Under the pieces are notes generated by a model. The model was not told the origin of the DNA, did not search any database, and saw only the letters and a program-made list of their open reading frames with translations. The position numbers were made by a program, and so were the translations under genes. Below are positions 25,559 to 34,311 of a stretch of DNA of 64,000 nt, in pieces. How positions within the stretch are numbered: the first letter of the stretch is position 1; every line of letters begins with the position of its first letter. This stretch comes from Prevotella sp. UBA2456 (GTDB lineage: Bacteria; Bacteroidota; Bacteroidia; Bacteroidales; Bacteroidaceae): the NCBI GenBank assembly GCA_002342415.1, contig DDPY01000019.1:8380-72379 (forward strand), written 5' to 3'.

Positions 25559-26500
25559 TTAGTTGAACTTCAGAATCTGACCCGGACGGAGCTTTGAGCG
25601 CTTCGAGAGGTGGTTCAGTTTCATGATGGCATCTACGGTAGTGCCGCGATGACGGGCAATAGAGTAGAGCGTCTCGCCGCGCTTCACCTTGTGGAATCGG
25701 GTCTCCTGAGCATAGGATGCGGCAGGGGCTGCGGTAGCCATCTCTACGTCCTCGTCGGCATCGTTGGAACCGAAGCTGATGCCGTTGACACCACGTAGGC
25801 GGGTGGCAACGGTAGACTCCTTCTTGTAGGTAGCCTTGCGGAACGTGTAGTAGTCGTCTACGACATCCTGATTGCGGAAGTCGAACATCAGGGCGGGGTT
25901 CAGGGCCACACCGCAGAGGCGGGTTTCAAAGTGCAGATGCGAACCCGTGCTTCGGCCCGTGTTGCCACCGAGTCCGATGGGATCGCCGGCGCGAACCTCC
26001 TGGTCTTCTGTTACCAACTGCTTCGACATGTGGGCATAATAGGTCTCCAGTCCGTTGTCATGACGGATGACGACATACTTGCCGTAGCCGCGACCCTCGT
26101 AGCGCACTACGCGTACTTTCCCGTCGAAGGCTGCACGGATGGTGTCGCCAATATATACCTTGATGTCGAGTCCCTTGTGCTGGCGATGCCAACGAGGGCC
26201 GAAGTTGGAGGTCAGTACGCGGCTGGTGGTGGGCATGCAGAAATTCTTCAGCGAGATGCGGAAGGAGTCGGGCAGTTCGGTCACACGGCTGTGGGCATGC
26301 ATGTTATCCCAGTCCTCATAAAGGTCTGCGGAGGGTGAATCGAAACTTTCAATATCTATCAGTCGGTGCAATGCTACGCTGTCGACTGCTTTCATCTTTC
26401 TGTCAATAGGAGCCTGACGCGCTAACAGGTCTTGTCCCATCGTGGGAAGAGAACTCATAGTAGCTATAGCCAGGAATGCAATTGTCTTCAGTATCTTCAT
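25559..26500 (-). CDS. M23 endopeptidase with C-terminal LysM domain
   Basis: 313 residues. Signal peptide ~1-22. The M23 domain (~95-205) has HKGLDIKV, YYAHMS and HLHFETR, the full set of zinc and catalytic residues. After a linker, a LysM peptidoglycan-binding module closes the protein (HKVKRGETLYSIARHRG to LRPGQILKFN). It is likely a periplasmic hydrolase cutting peptide cross-links during growth or division. It has its own -7 box (TACCTTTG, minus strand, 26558-26565) with CAA at 26585-26587 as a partial -33, and its own terminator. Confidence 0.95.
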   Translation of the reverse strand: MKILKTIAFLAIATMSSLPTMGQDLLARQAPIDRKMKAVDSVALHRLIDIESFDSPSADLYEDWDNMHAHSRVTELPDSFRISLKNFCMPTTSRVLTSNFGPRWHRQHKGLDIKVYIGDTIRAAFDGKVRVVRYEGRGYGKYVVIRHDNGLETYYAHMSKQLVTEDQEVRAGDPIGLGGNTGRSTGSHLHFETRLCGVALNPALMFDFRNQDVVDDYYTFRKATYKKESTVATRLRGVNGISFGSNDADEDVEMATAAPAASYAQETRFHKVKRGETLYSIARHRGTTVDAIMKLNHLSKRSKLRPGQILKFN

Positions 26501-26626
26501 TACAATATATAAGGGTTTCTGTTATCAATTAGGTTCCGTTTTACAAACAGAACGGTGCAAAGGTACGAAATATTTTCCAAAAGGCAAGGGTGTTAACACT
26601 CTTTATGTGTCTTTTAACACTTGATA

Positions 26627-28729
26627 TTATGAAATCACTCCCCAGTTGATATTTGTTTTGCGCAGTTCGCGCAGTCTGCGCCACAAGAGAGCATGGCGGT
26701 CTGCATTGCATTCCGGATCGTTCTCGATGATGAGCTGAGCCTCGTCGCGGGCCATCTGCACCAGTTGTCCGTCGCGGGCAATGTCGGCTATTTTCAGGTC
26801 GAAAGCCATACCGCTCTGTTGTGTTCCTTCCAAGTCGCCCGGGCCGCGCAGCTTCAGGTCGGCTTCGGCAATGCGGAAGCCGTCGTTGGTCTCGCACATG
26901 ATGTCGATGCGCTTGCGGGTGTCATCGGCCAGCTTCATGTTGGTGACCAGAATGCAATACGATTGGTCGGCTCCTCGTCCTACACGCCCTCGAAGCTGGT
27001 GCAACTGGGAGAGTCCGAAGCGCTGGGCTTCGAGGATGACCATCACGGAGGCATTAGGCACATTGACACCCACCTCGATGACGGTGGTGGCTACGAGAAT
27101 CTGGGTCTCGCCTTGTACGAACTTCTGCATCTCTGCCTCCTTGTCGGCAGGCTTCATCTTGCCGTGAACCTTGCTCAGGCGGAACTCTGGGAACACCTGC
27201 GTCAGCACCTCGAAGCCGTCCTCGAGATTCTTCAGGTCTATCTTCTCGCTTTCTTCAATCAGAGGGAACACGATATATACCTGCCGTCCTTGGTTAATCT
27301 GCTTGCGGATGCCGTCGTAGAGTGTTGGCATGGAGCGGTCGAAGACATGCTGGGTGACTACGGGCTTGCGGCCTGGCGGCAGTTCGTCGATGATGCTCAC
27401 GTCCAAGTCGCCATAGAGGGTCATGGCCAGTGTGCGTGGAATGGGTGTGGCGGTCATCACCAGCACATGTGGCGGATTCGCGCTCTTGTTCCAGAGCTTG
27501 GCACGCTGGGCCACCCCAAAGCGGTGTTGCTCGTCGACCACCACCATGCCCAGTCGGGCAAACTGTACCGTATCCTCGATGACGGCATGCGTGCCCACGA
27601 GGATGTGTACCGTGCCGTCCAGCAGTCCGTCGAGAATCTCCTGTCTCTTCTTGCCTTTGACCATGCCTGTGAGCAAGGCCACGCGGATGGGCATGTCGTG
27701 CAGGAAGTCCATGATGGTCTGCAGGTGCTGTTCGGCCAGTATTTCGGTAGGTGCCATGATGCAGGCCTGATAGCCGTTGTCCAGCGCAATGAGCATCGAC
27801 ATGAGGGCCACCAGTGTTTTGCCTGAGCCCACATCGCCTTGCAGCAGGCGGTTCATCTGCCGTCCGCTGCCCATGTCCTTGCGTATCTCGCGGATGACGC
27901 GCTTCTGGGCCTCCGTCAGCGGGAATGGCAGGTTGTGGTGATAGAAGCCGTTGAACAGGTCGCCGACCTTGGAGAATACATAGCCGCGATACTTGCGGCG
28001 CTGGTCGCTGGCATACCTTAATATATTCAGCTGCACATAGAACAGCTCCTCGAACTTCAGTCGGACGCGGGCCTGTTCCAGCTCCTTGGCATTCTGCGGA
28101 TAGTGTATCTTGCGCAGGGCGTCGTCGCGCGACATCAGGTGGAGCTTCTGCGTGATGAAGTCGGGCAGCGTCTCTGGCAGCGGAGCCTTGAGCACATCGA
28201 GGAGTGACTTGGTGAGCCGTTCTATGGCGCGGCTGTTGAGGCCCGCCTTCTTCATCTTCTCCGAGGTGTTGTAGTAGGGCTGCATGCCCATAGCCGACAG
28301 CTCCAGCTTGCTGGCATCGTCGATGTCGGGATGGGTCACGTTGATGCGCCCGTTGAAGACGTTCGGCCGTCCGAAGACGACATACTCTGTACCTATCTTA
28401 TACTGCTGGATGGCATATTTGCCGCCATTGAACCACGTCAGGTCCATCACCTTGCCCGAGCCATCGGTGAAGTGGGCCACCACGCGCTCCTTGCGGGCAC
28501 TCATCTTGAAGGTCTCGAACGAGAGGATGTGGCCCTTCACCTGTACGAAGGGCATGTCGCCGTTGAGCTCGCGGATGCTGTAGAGCCGCGAGCGGTCTAC
28601 ATGCTTATAGGGGTAGTACTCCAACAAGTCACCATAGGTGTGGATGCCCAACTCCTCGTTGAGCAGCTTCTTGCGCGAGGGACCCACCCCCGGCAGGTAT
28701 TGGATGTCTTGTTGCAGTATGTCGGTCAA
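26627..28729 (-). CDS. recG: ATP-dependent DNA helicase RecG
   Basis: 700 residues. The N-terminal wedge/OB-fold region (~60-160) precedes the helicase core: Walker A GDVGSGKT (~297), the DEQH box DEQHRFGVAQRAKLW (~396), TATPIPRTLAMTLYGDLDVS, HGKMKPADKEAEM and LRGRVGRGADQSYC. RecG remodels stalled forks and Holliday junctions. It starts 5 bp after the ispD stop and is the last gene of the pdxJ-DJ-1-ispD-recG run. GTGTTAA (26590-26596) and TTAACAC (26614-26620) form a weak inverted repeat downstream. Confidence 0.97.
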   Translation of the reverse strand: MTDILQQDIQYLPGVGPSRKKLLNEELGIHTYGDLLEYYPYKHVDRSRLYSIRELNGDMPFVQVKGHILSFETFKMSARKERVVAHFTDGSGKVMDLTWFNGGKYAIQQYKIGTEYVVFGRPNVFNGRINVTHPDIDDASKLELSAMGMQPYYNTSEKMKKAGLNSRAIERLTKSLLDVLKAPLPETLPDFITQKLHLMSRDDALRKIHYPQNAKELEQARVRLKFEELFYVQLNILRYASDQRRKYRGYVFSKVGDLFNGFYHHNLPFPLTEAQKRVIREIRKDMGSGRQMNRLLQGDVGSGKTLVALMSMLIALDNGYQACIMAPTEILAEQHLQTIMDFLHDMPIRVALLTGMVKGKKRQEILDGLLDGTVHILVGTHAVIEDTVQFARLGMVVVDEQHRFGVAQRAKLWNKSANPPHVLVMTATPIPRTLAMTLYGDLDVSIIDELPPGRKPVVTQHVFDRSMPTLYDGIRKQINQGRQVYIVFPLIEESEKIDLKNLEDGFEVLTQVFPEFRLSKVHGKMKPADKEAEMQKFVQGETQILVATTVIEVGVNVPNASVMVILEAQRFGLSQLHQLRGRVGRGADQSYCILVTNMKLADDTRKRIDIMCETNDGFRIAEADLKLRGPGDLEGTQQSGMAFDLKIADIARDGQLVQMARDEAQLIIENDPECNADRHALLWRRLRELRKTNINWGVIS

Positions 28730-28734
28730 GGGTG

Positions 28735-29475
28735 TTAGGGGTTAGGTGTTTTGTGTCGGATGATGGCCTCTGCTACGGTGATGTCGTAGGGGGTGGTAAT
28801 CTTGATGTTCTCGCGGTTGCCCTCGACGAGGGTGATGGGATGTCCGTAGGCTTCCACTACAGAGGCATCGTCTGTAAAGCCGTCGTTATACGGCTGGCGG
28901 TTGGCGGCCTTGAGCAGCTGGATGTCGAAGGTCTGGGGCGTCTGCACCAGTCGGTAGTCGCCACGGGGAACGGTTTGGGAGGAGGGAGGGAGTGTGGAGG
29001 GAGAAAGGTGGCGCAGGGTCTCTACCACAGGAATGACGGGGATGACGGCCTTCTTCTCGCGTGCCGTCTCGTAGCAGTTGCGGATAACCTCGATGCTGGG
29101 AAAGGGGCGCACGCCATCGTGTACACCTACGATGCCCTCGGCATCATCTGGAATCAGGGCTAAGCCATTCTGAACAGAGTGGAAGCGCGTCTCACCACCA
29201 TCGGCCAGAAGGTAAGACCCACCCCCAGCCCCTCCCTGTTGAGGGAGGGGGGAGGGTAGCGGTAGAGGGAAGTCATACTGGCCACATAGCTGTCGCCAGT
29301 AGTCCTGCTGGGCCTTGGGCAGCACGAGGATGATCTGCAGGGTGGGGGAGTAAGCCTGAAAGCGCTCGATGGTGCGCATCAGCACAGGCCTGCCTCCGAT
29401 GGGCAGGAACTGCTTGGGAATGTCGCTCCCCATGCGGAGTCCCTTGCCACCCGCTACGATGACGACATAGTCCAT
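28735..29475 (-). CDS. ispD: 2-C-methyl-D-erythritol 4-phosphate cytidylyltransferase
   Basis: 246 residues. The nucleotidyltransferase signature VVAGGKGLRMGSDIPKQFLPIGG with conserved Arg and Lys, then VGVHDGVRPF and TVPRGDYRLVQTPQTF, identify the third step of the non-mevalonate isoprenoid pathway (CTP + MEP to CDP-ME). Between CGQYDF and LLADGGETRFHSV, which are adjacent in ordinary IspD, there are about 17 extra residues (PLPLPSPLPQQGGAGGGS) encoded by a G/C-rich palindrome at 29229-29250 and its flanks. The start shares one base with the stop of the DJ-1 gene. Confidence 0.93.
   Translation of the reverse strand: MDYVVIVAGGKGLRMGSDIPKQFLPIGGRPVLMRTIERFQAYSPTLQIILVLPKAQQDYWRQLCGQYDFPLPLPSPLPQQGGAGGGSYLLADGGETRFHSVQNGLALIPDDAEGIVGVHDGVRPFPSIEVIRNCYETAREKKAVIPVIPVVETLRHLSPSTLPPSSQTVPRGDYRLVQTPQTFDIQLLKAANRQPYNDGFTDDASVVEAYGHPITLVEGNRENIKITTPYDITVAEAIIRHKTPNP
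29229..29250. repeat. Palindromic insertion within ispD
   Basis: CCCCTCCCT (29229-29237), loop GTTG, AGGGAGGGG (29242-29250). With flanking C-rich and G-rich runs it accounts for residues absent from typical IspD, and the reading frame is preserved. Confidence 0.75.
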
Positions 29476-30038
29476 CAGGCCATCAGGTGTTTGAAACGCA
29501 TACCCTCGGCAATCTGGTCAGCGGTCTGCTTGTCTTTCAGCTGGGCGAGCAGTTCGTAGGCAAAGGGGAAGGCGGCAGCCGGCCCTTCGCCCGTGGTGAC
29601 ATTGCCGTCTACGGTGACGAGGTCGGCGGTATAGGTGGCCTCTGTCAACGCCTGTTCGAAGCCAGGATAGCAGGTGGCGCGCTTGCCGTCGAGGATGCCT
29701 AAGGGAGCCAGTACGACTGCGGGCGAGGCACAGATAGCCGCCACCTTCTTGCCTGCGGCAGCTTGGTCGACAACGGCCTTGCATACTGCCTTGTTGTCAT
29801 ACAGATTGGTGGCTCCAGGCATGCCGCCGGGCAGGAACAGCAGGTCGGCATCCGAGAAGTCGCACTCCTCTATCATCATGTCGGCCTCGATGTTGACGGC
29901 ATGAGCCGACTGCACCAGCGGAAACTCGCTGATGCTCACCGTAACCACTTCTAAACCTCCGCGGCGCCATACGTCGACGGGGATGAGGGCCTCGACATCC
30001 TCGAAGCCGTCAGCTAAGAATACATATACCTTTTTCAT
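29475..30038 (-). CDS. DJ-1/PfpI (YajL-like) family protein
   Basis: 187 residues covering one DJ-1 domain: KKVYVFLADGFEDVEALIPVDVWRRGG at the start with the conserved Glu, and the nucleophile elbow AAICASPAVVLAPLG with the reactive Cys (~105). Family members are chaperone- or deglycase-like stress proteins; the exact activity is debated. It lies between pdxJ (33 bp upstream) and ispD (1-bp overlap), so it is co-transcribed with cofactor and isoprenoid genes. Confidence 0.92.
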   Translation of the reverse strand: MKKVYVFLADGFEDVEALIPVDVWRRGGLEVVTVSISEFPLVQSAHAVNIEADMMIEECDFSDADLLFLPGGMPGATNLYDNKAVCKAVVDQAAAGKKVAAICASPAVVLAPLGILDGKRATCYPGFEQALTEATYTADLVTVDGNVTTGEGPAAAFPFAYELLAQLKDKQTADQIAEGMRFKHLMA

Positions 30039-30071
30039 TTACTGTTTACGGATTTACTATTTACTATTTTT

Positions 30072-30785
30072 TTATTTCAGACAGTTCAGGTATTGGCGTA
30101 TCGTCTCTTGGAGGCCCAGATAGAGGGCATCGCAGATGAGCGCATGACCAATAGACACCTCGTCGGTCCAGGGTATCTGCTGATGGAAGTAAGCCAGATT
30201 CTCCAGCGAAAGGTCGTGGCCGGCATTCAGCCCTAATCCTGCGCGGCGGGCCTCCTCGGCGGCAGCCACGAAGGGGGCAATGGCCTGCTCGCGGTTGGCA
30301 GCATAGCCAGCGGCATAGGGCTCGGTGTAGAGTTCTACGCGGTCGGCACCGCAGGCTTTGGCTCCCTCCACCATGCGTGGCTCTGCATCGACGAAGATGC
30401 TGGTGCGGATGCCTGCCTCCTTGAAGGTGCGGCAGGTGTCGGTGAGGAAGTCCTTGTTGACCAGCGTGTCCCAGCCGTGATTGCTGGTAATCTGGTCGTG
30501 GCCGTCGGGCACCAGTGTCACCTGATTGGGCCTGACTTCCAACACCAGTTCGACAAACGACGGAATGGGGTTGCCCTCAATATTGAACTCGGTCTGTATC
30601 TGTGGACGCAGGTCGCGCACATCCTGGTAGCGGATGTGGCGCTCGTCAGGACGGGGGTGTACGGTGATGCCTTGTGCACCAAACGTTTCTGCGTCGTAAG
30701 CCACCTTCAGCACATTGGGATTGTTGCCGCCTCGCGCATTGCGCAGCGTGGCAATCTTATTGATATTTACGCTTAGTTTCGTCAT
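30072..30785 (-). CDS. pdxJ: Pyridoxine 5'-phosphate synthase
   Basis: 237 residues. The PdxJ barrel begins MTKLSVNINKIATLRNARGG and contains GITVHPRPDERHI, NIEGNP, PDGHDQITSNHGWD and GLGLNAGHDLSLEN, all typical. It condenses 1-deoxyxylulose 5-phosphate with 3-amino-2-oxopropyl phosphate in vitamin B6 synthesis. It is divergent from nadK, a pairing I recall from other Bacteroidales, and heads the operon down to recG. Its first 29 codons are duplicated at 33241-33330. Confidence 0.97.
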   Translation of the reverse strand: MTKLSVNINKIATLRNARGGNNPNVLKVAYDAETFGAQGITVHPRPDERHIRYQDVRDLRPQIQTEFNIEGNPIPSFVELVLEVRPNQVTLVPDGHDQITSNHGWDTLVNKDFLTDTCRTFKEAGIRTSIFVDAEPRMVEGAKACGADRVELYTEPYAAGYAANREQAIAPFVAAAEEARRAGLGLNAGHDLSLENLAYFHQQIPWTDEVSIGHALICDALYLGLQETIRQYLNCLK

Positions 30786-31766
30786 TTTTATTTGTATTTT
30801 CTGTTTTTATTCGTAACTTTGCACCGTTAATGATGCAAAGTTAGTAAATAATTGGCAAATAACCGCGAAAAAAGGATAAAAAATGATGACGACACGAAAA
30901 CTTCGGTTTGCCATCTTCGGCAATACCTATCAGCCTAAGAAGTCTGCTTTCATCCAGGAAATCTTGTCTTGTCTCTCCGAACGGAAGGCTGAAGTGCTGA
31001 TGGAGCGGACGTTTTATGAGTTCTTGGTGGATGTTCAGCATTTGCCCATCACAGGGGTGCAGGTGTTCGACGATTCCGAGTTCGAGGCCGACTTTGCCAT
31101 CTCAATGGGAGGCGACGGCACCTTCCTCCGTACTGCCAGCATGGTGGGGCGGAAGGAGATACCCATCCTGGGTGTCAATATGGGCCGCCTGGGCTTTCTG
31201 GCCGACATCAATGTGAACGACATCGAGCATACGATAGCCGCCCTTTATCAGGAGGACTATAGTGTCGAGACGCGCGCTGTCATACAGGTCGATACGGACG
31301 GCGAGCCGCTGCAGGGCTATCCCTGCGCACTGAACGATGTGGCTATCCTCAAGCGCGACAATGCCTCGATGATCACCATCCATGCCTGCATCAATGGCGA
31401 GACGCTGACCACCTATCAGGCTGACGGACTTATCATGTCCACGCCTACAGGCTCCACAGCCTATTCGCTGTCCGTAGGCGGCCCCATCATTGTGCCCGGC
31501 ACTCATGTGTTCTCGCTGACAGCAGTAGCTCCCCACTCGCTCAACGTGCGCCCTATCGTCTTCTCAGAAGACGCTGTCGTCGACCTGACGGTAGAGACGC
31601 GCTCGCATAATTTCCTCGTGGCACTGGACGGGCGTAGCGAGAAACTGCCGGACTCTACACGCCTCACCCTGCGCAAGGCACCTTATCGCGTACAGGTCAT
31701 CAAGCGCTCAGGCACCCGCTACTTCCATACCCTCCGCGAGAAGATGATGTGGGGTGCCGACCAGCG
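30697..31766 (+). repeat. 1070-bp direct repeat, copy A (pdxJ 5' end, promoters, nadK)
   Basis: Matches 33242-34311 at a constant offset of 2545 bp with no indel seen. I count about 26 substitutions over nadK and 2 in the 186 bp upstream, giving roughly 97% identity (counted by eye). Identity starts inside pdxJ and ends in the last codons of nadK. Confidence 0.95.
30791..30843. promoter_or_regulatory. Overlapping divergent promoters of nadK (copy A) and pdxJ
   Basis: Plus strand: TTTG (30791-30794), 19 bp, TAACTTTG (30814-30821), for nadK. Minus strand: TAACTTTG (30836-30843) toward pdxJ. The two -7 boxes form a perfect inverted repeat, TAACTTTGCA (30814-30823) / TGCAAAGTTA (30834-30843), with a 10-bp centre. 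Confidence 0.8.
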
Positions 31767-31773
31767 GAGTTAG
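30883..31773 (+). CDS. nadK: NAD kinase, copy A
   Basis: 296 residues. The family motifs are intact: GGDGTFLRT (76 onward), the NDVAILKRD motif, and TPTGSTAYSLSVGGPI. The enzyme makes NADP+ from NAD+ and ATP (or polyphosphate). This copy sits in the native context, divergent from complete pdxJ. It differs from copy B at only four residues (Ala10, Arg90, Asp137, Ser296), and most nucleotide differences are silent, so both copies appear to be under selection. Confidence 0.97.
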   Translation: MMTTRKLRFAIFGNTYQPKKSAFIQEILSCLSERKAEVLMERTFYEFLVDVQHLPITGVQVFDDSEFEADFAISMGGDGTFLRTASMVGRKEIPILGVNMGRLGFLADINVNDIEHTIAALYQEDYSVETRAVIQVDTDGEPLQGYPCALNDVAILKRDNASMITIHACINGETLTTYQADGLIMSTPTGSTAYSLSVGGPIIVPGTHVFSLTAVAPHSLNVRPIVFSEDAVVDLTVETRSHNFLVALDGRSEKLPDSTRLTLRKAPYRVQVIKRSGTRYFHTLREKMMWGADQRS

Positions 31774-31784
31774 AAACATATGAA

Positions 31785-33179
31785 TTATTTCACTGCGTAT
31801 TTCTTGTGATTCTTGATATAAATACCCTTCTTAGGGACTTTTGTCATACGCTTTCCGTCAATAGTGTAATATGTTGGCTCATTTGTGGCGGATTCGGTTG
31901 TATGGGTGATAGCGGTTGGCTGTTTTTCCTTTTCTATTATGGTGATGAAGTTTTTCCACCCTTCTGCTGACATATAGCGTTCTTTGGTGCCTACGGGTAC
32001 ATAAAGAGGAGTATTGGTGTAGTAGTCTATGTCCATTCTGACAGTAACCTTTTCTGGTTCCGTAATCAGAGACGAAATACTACCGATATTATATCTGTGA
32101 CCTTCTTCAGTGAAGTTGGTGACGTTTGGTCCAAGGGTTAAGTTTTTAATCGTAAAGCGTTGGTATGAATAGCCGTCAAATAGTTTATCTCCATTTTTAA
32201 TATCACGCCCTAAATAAACGTGGTCAACAACTTTGTCGTCTGTTGGAGCATCAAAGTATAAAAGGCTGGTGGTTATCGTTTCAGGAAAAGAATTTAAGGG
32301 ACTTTCCCCGTCTTCTGTGATAATTTCTTTAACACTTTTGAACCAGAAACTATTGGAAGATAAACCTGTTGACTGGGGAATACGTAGCGTGGCAATGGAA
32401 TCAATAAAAAATGCATTATTATTTATTCGTGACACGCTTTGAGGGATAATAATATCAATGGGCTTTTGGTTGACATGCCCAGTGTTATACATTCCAAGGG
32501 AAAACATACAATATGCATTTCCTTCAATACTTTTGGCATTGTCTGGAATGGTGAATGTATTGTTACCTAGGATTACTTTCCTTCCTTGCTTCTCCATAAG
32601 CGTATTCCCATAACTATGGTAATATGCGTTATCTGGATGGACGGTGATTTCTTCAAGCTTGTCAATGCAACAAAATCCTCCCCAGATATTTTTCACGCTC
32701 GATGGAATATGAAGCCGACGAATGTGACTACTCATAAAACAGTAGTTTTGCAGTGTTTCAATCCCCTCACCAAGATTTACCTCCTCCAGTGCAGGACAGT
32801 AACAGAAAAGGTTATTCTCTATCGTTTTCAAACTGCCCGGCAAATCCAGCCGTTTTAGATAGGGCAAAACAGTTTTGTCGTATTGTACAATTTTTGAGAT
32901 TCCGTTCGAGATGATCAGCTGGTAAATGGGAATGTCGTTGATGAGCCTTACCTCTGTTACGTCAAATGTCCGTCCTGAATAATTCACCTTTGCCGGTATT
33001 ATTATCACATCTTCTGGAGAATGCTTCGTCCATGTGGCACTGACGGTGTTGTCATCTAAGGAAAGTATGGTGTATGATATAAATCCGTCTGTAAACTCTT
33101 TCGCATTGATTGGCAATGCAAACGGAAACGTTAGCCAAGCCAAGATGTTCATTAGCAACAATTTTTTCATTGTAGTCAT
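31785..33179 (-). CDS. Secreted BspA-like leucine-rich-repeat protein with C-terminal sorting-type tail
   Basis: 464 residues. Signal peptide ~1-26. The middle holds LRR_5/BspA-type repeats (LPGSLKTIENNLFCYCPALEEVNLGEGIETL, then HIPSSVKNI and IIPQSVSRINNNAF). The C-terminus YYTIDGKRMTKVPKKGIYI...KKYAVK has the YxLDGRR...KGIYI pattern found at the end of many Prevotella secreted proteins and resembling type IX secretion tails. BspA-type proteins mediate surface adhesion. The gene is clearly more AT-rich than its neighbours and lies exactly between the two nadK repeats, which points to acquisition. Confidence 0.85.
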   Translation of the reverse strand: MTTMKKLLLMNILAWLTFPFALPINAKEFTDGFISYTILSLDDNTVSATWTKHSPEDVIIIPAKVNYSGRTFDVTEVRLINDIPIYQLIISNGISKIVQYDKTVLPYLKRLDLPGSLKTIENNLFCYCPALEEVNLGEGIETLQNYCFMSSHIRRLHIPSSVKNIWGGFCCIDKLEEITVHPDNAYYHSYGNTLMEKQGRKVILGNNTFTIPDNAKSIEGNAYCMFSLGMYNTGHVNQKPIDIIIPQSVSRINNNAFFIDSIATLRIPQSTGLSSNSFWFKSVKEIITEDGESPLNSFPETITTSLLYFDAPTDDKVVDHVYLGRDIKNGDKLFDGYSYQRFTIKNLTLGPNVTNFTEEGHRYNIGSISSLITEPEKVTVRMDIDYYTNTPLYVPVGTKERYMSAEGWKNFITIIEKEKQPTAITHTTESATNEPTYYTIDGKRMTKVPKKGIYIKNHKKYAVK

Positions 33180-33240
33180 AATTCTGACATTTTATATATG
33201 ATTTATAGAAGTGATTAGAAAACAGTATGTTTATGGAGTT

Positions 33241-33330
33241 TTAAGCCACCTTCAGCACATTGGGATTGTTGCCGCCCCGTGCATTGCGCAGCGTGGCAAT
33301 CTTATTGATATTTACGCTTAGTTTCGTCAT
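33241..33330 (-). pseudogene. pdxJ: pdxJ 5' fragment (first 29 codons) from the duplication
   Basis: Read on the minus strand from 33330, the sequence encodes MTKLSVNINKIATLRN and on to VLKVA, identical to the start of pdxJ, then meets TAA at 33243-33241 exactly where the duplicated segment ends. It keeps the pdxJ promoter upstream (33381-33388, minus) and points at the LRR gene 61 bp downstream. Confidence 0.9.
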
Positions 33331-34311
33331 TTTTATTTGTATTTTCTGTTTTTATTCGTAACTTTGCACCGTTAATGATGCAAAGTTAGTAAATAATTGG
33401 CAAATAACCGCGAAAAAAGGATAAAAAATGATGACGACACGAAAACTTCGGTTTTCCATCTTCGGCAATACCTATCAGCCTAAGAAGTCTGCTTTCATCC
33501 AGGAAATCTTGTCTTGTCTCTCTGAACGGAAGGCAGAAGTGCTGATGGAGCGGACGTTTTATGAGTTCTTGGTGGATGTTCAGCATTTGCCCATCACAGG
33601 GGTGCAGGTGTTCGACGATTCTGAGTTCGAGGCCGACTTTGCCATCTCAATGGGCGGCGACGGCACCTTCCTCCGTACGGCCAGCATGGTGGGGCACAAG
33701 GAGATACCCATCCTGGGTGTCAATATGGGTCGTCTGGGTTTTCTGGCTGACATCAATGTGAACGACATCGAGCATACGATAGCCGCCCTTTATCAGGAGG
33801 ACTATAGTGTCGAGACGCGCGCTGTCATCCAGGTCGAGACGGATGGCGAGCCGCTGCAGGGCTATCCCTGCGCACTGAACGACGTGGCTATCCTGAAGCG
33901 CGACAATGCCTCGATGATTACCATCCATGCCTGCATCAATGGCGAGACGCTGACCACCTATCAGGCTGACGGACTTATCATGTCCACGCCTACAGGCTCC
34001 ACTGCCTATTCGCTGTCCGTAGGCGGCCCCATCATTGTGCCCGGCACTCATGTGTTCTCGCTGACAGCGGTGGCTCCCCACTCGCTCAACGTGCGCCCTA
34101 TCGTCTTCTCAGAAGACGCTGTCGTCGACCTGACGGTAGAGACGCGCTCGCATAATTTCCTCGTGGCGCTGGACGGGCGTAGCGAGAAACTGCCAGACTC
34201 TACGCGCCTCACCCTGCGCAAGGCTCCTTATCGCGTACAGGTCATCAAGCGCTCAGGCACCCGCTACTTCCACACCCTCCGCGAGAAGATGATGTGGGGT
34301 GCCGACCAGCG
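33242..34311 (+). repeat. 1070-bp direct repeat, copy B
   Basis: Partner of 30697-31766 (offset 2545). It carries the truncated pdxJ start, both divergent promoters and nadK copy B. Recombination between the repeats would delete one nadK and the LRR gene. Confidence 0.95.
33336..33388. promoter_or_regulatory. Duplicated divergent promoter pair (nadK copy B / toward the LRR gene)
   Basis: Exact counterpart of 30791-30843. Plus: TTTG (33336-33339), 19 bp, TAACTTTG (33359-33366). Minus: TAACTTTG (33381-33388), now reading through the pdxJ fragment toward the LRR gene. Confidence 0.75.

Noticed and set aside
26590..26620. Two TTAACACT units 21 bp apart after recG as another array
   Set aside because: Only two copies; also explained as a weak inverted repeat, so not counted.
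30697..34311. Composite transposon (two repeats flanking cargo)
   Set aside because: The repeats encode NAD kinase, not a transposase, and have no terminal inverted repeats or target duplication that I can see.
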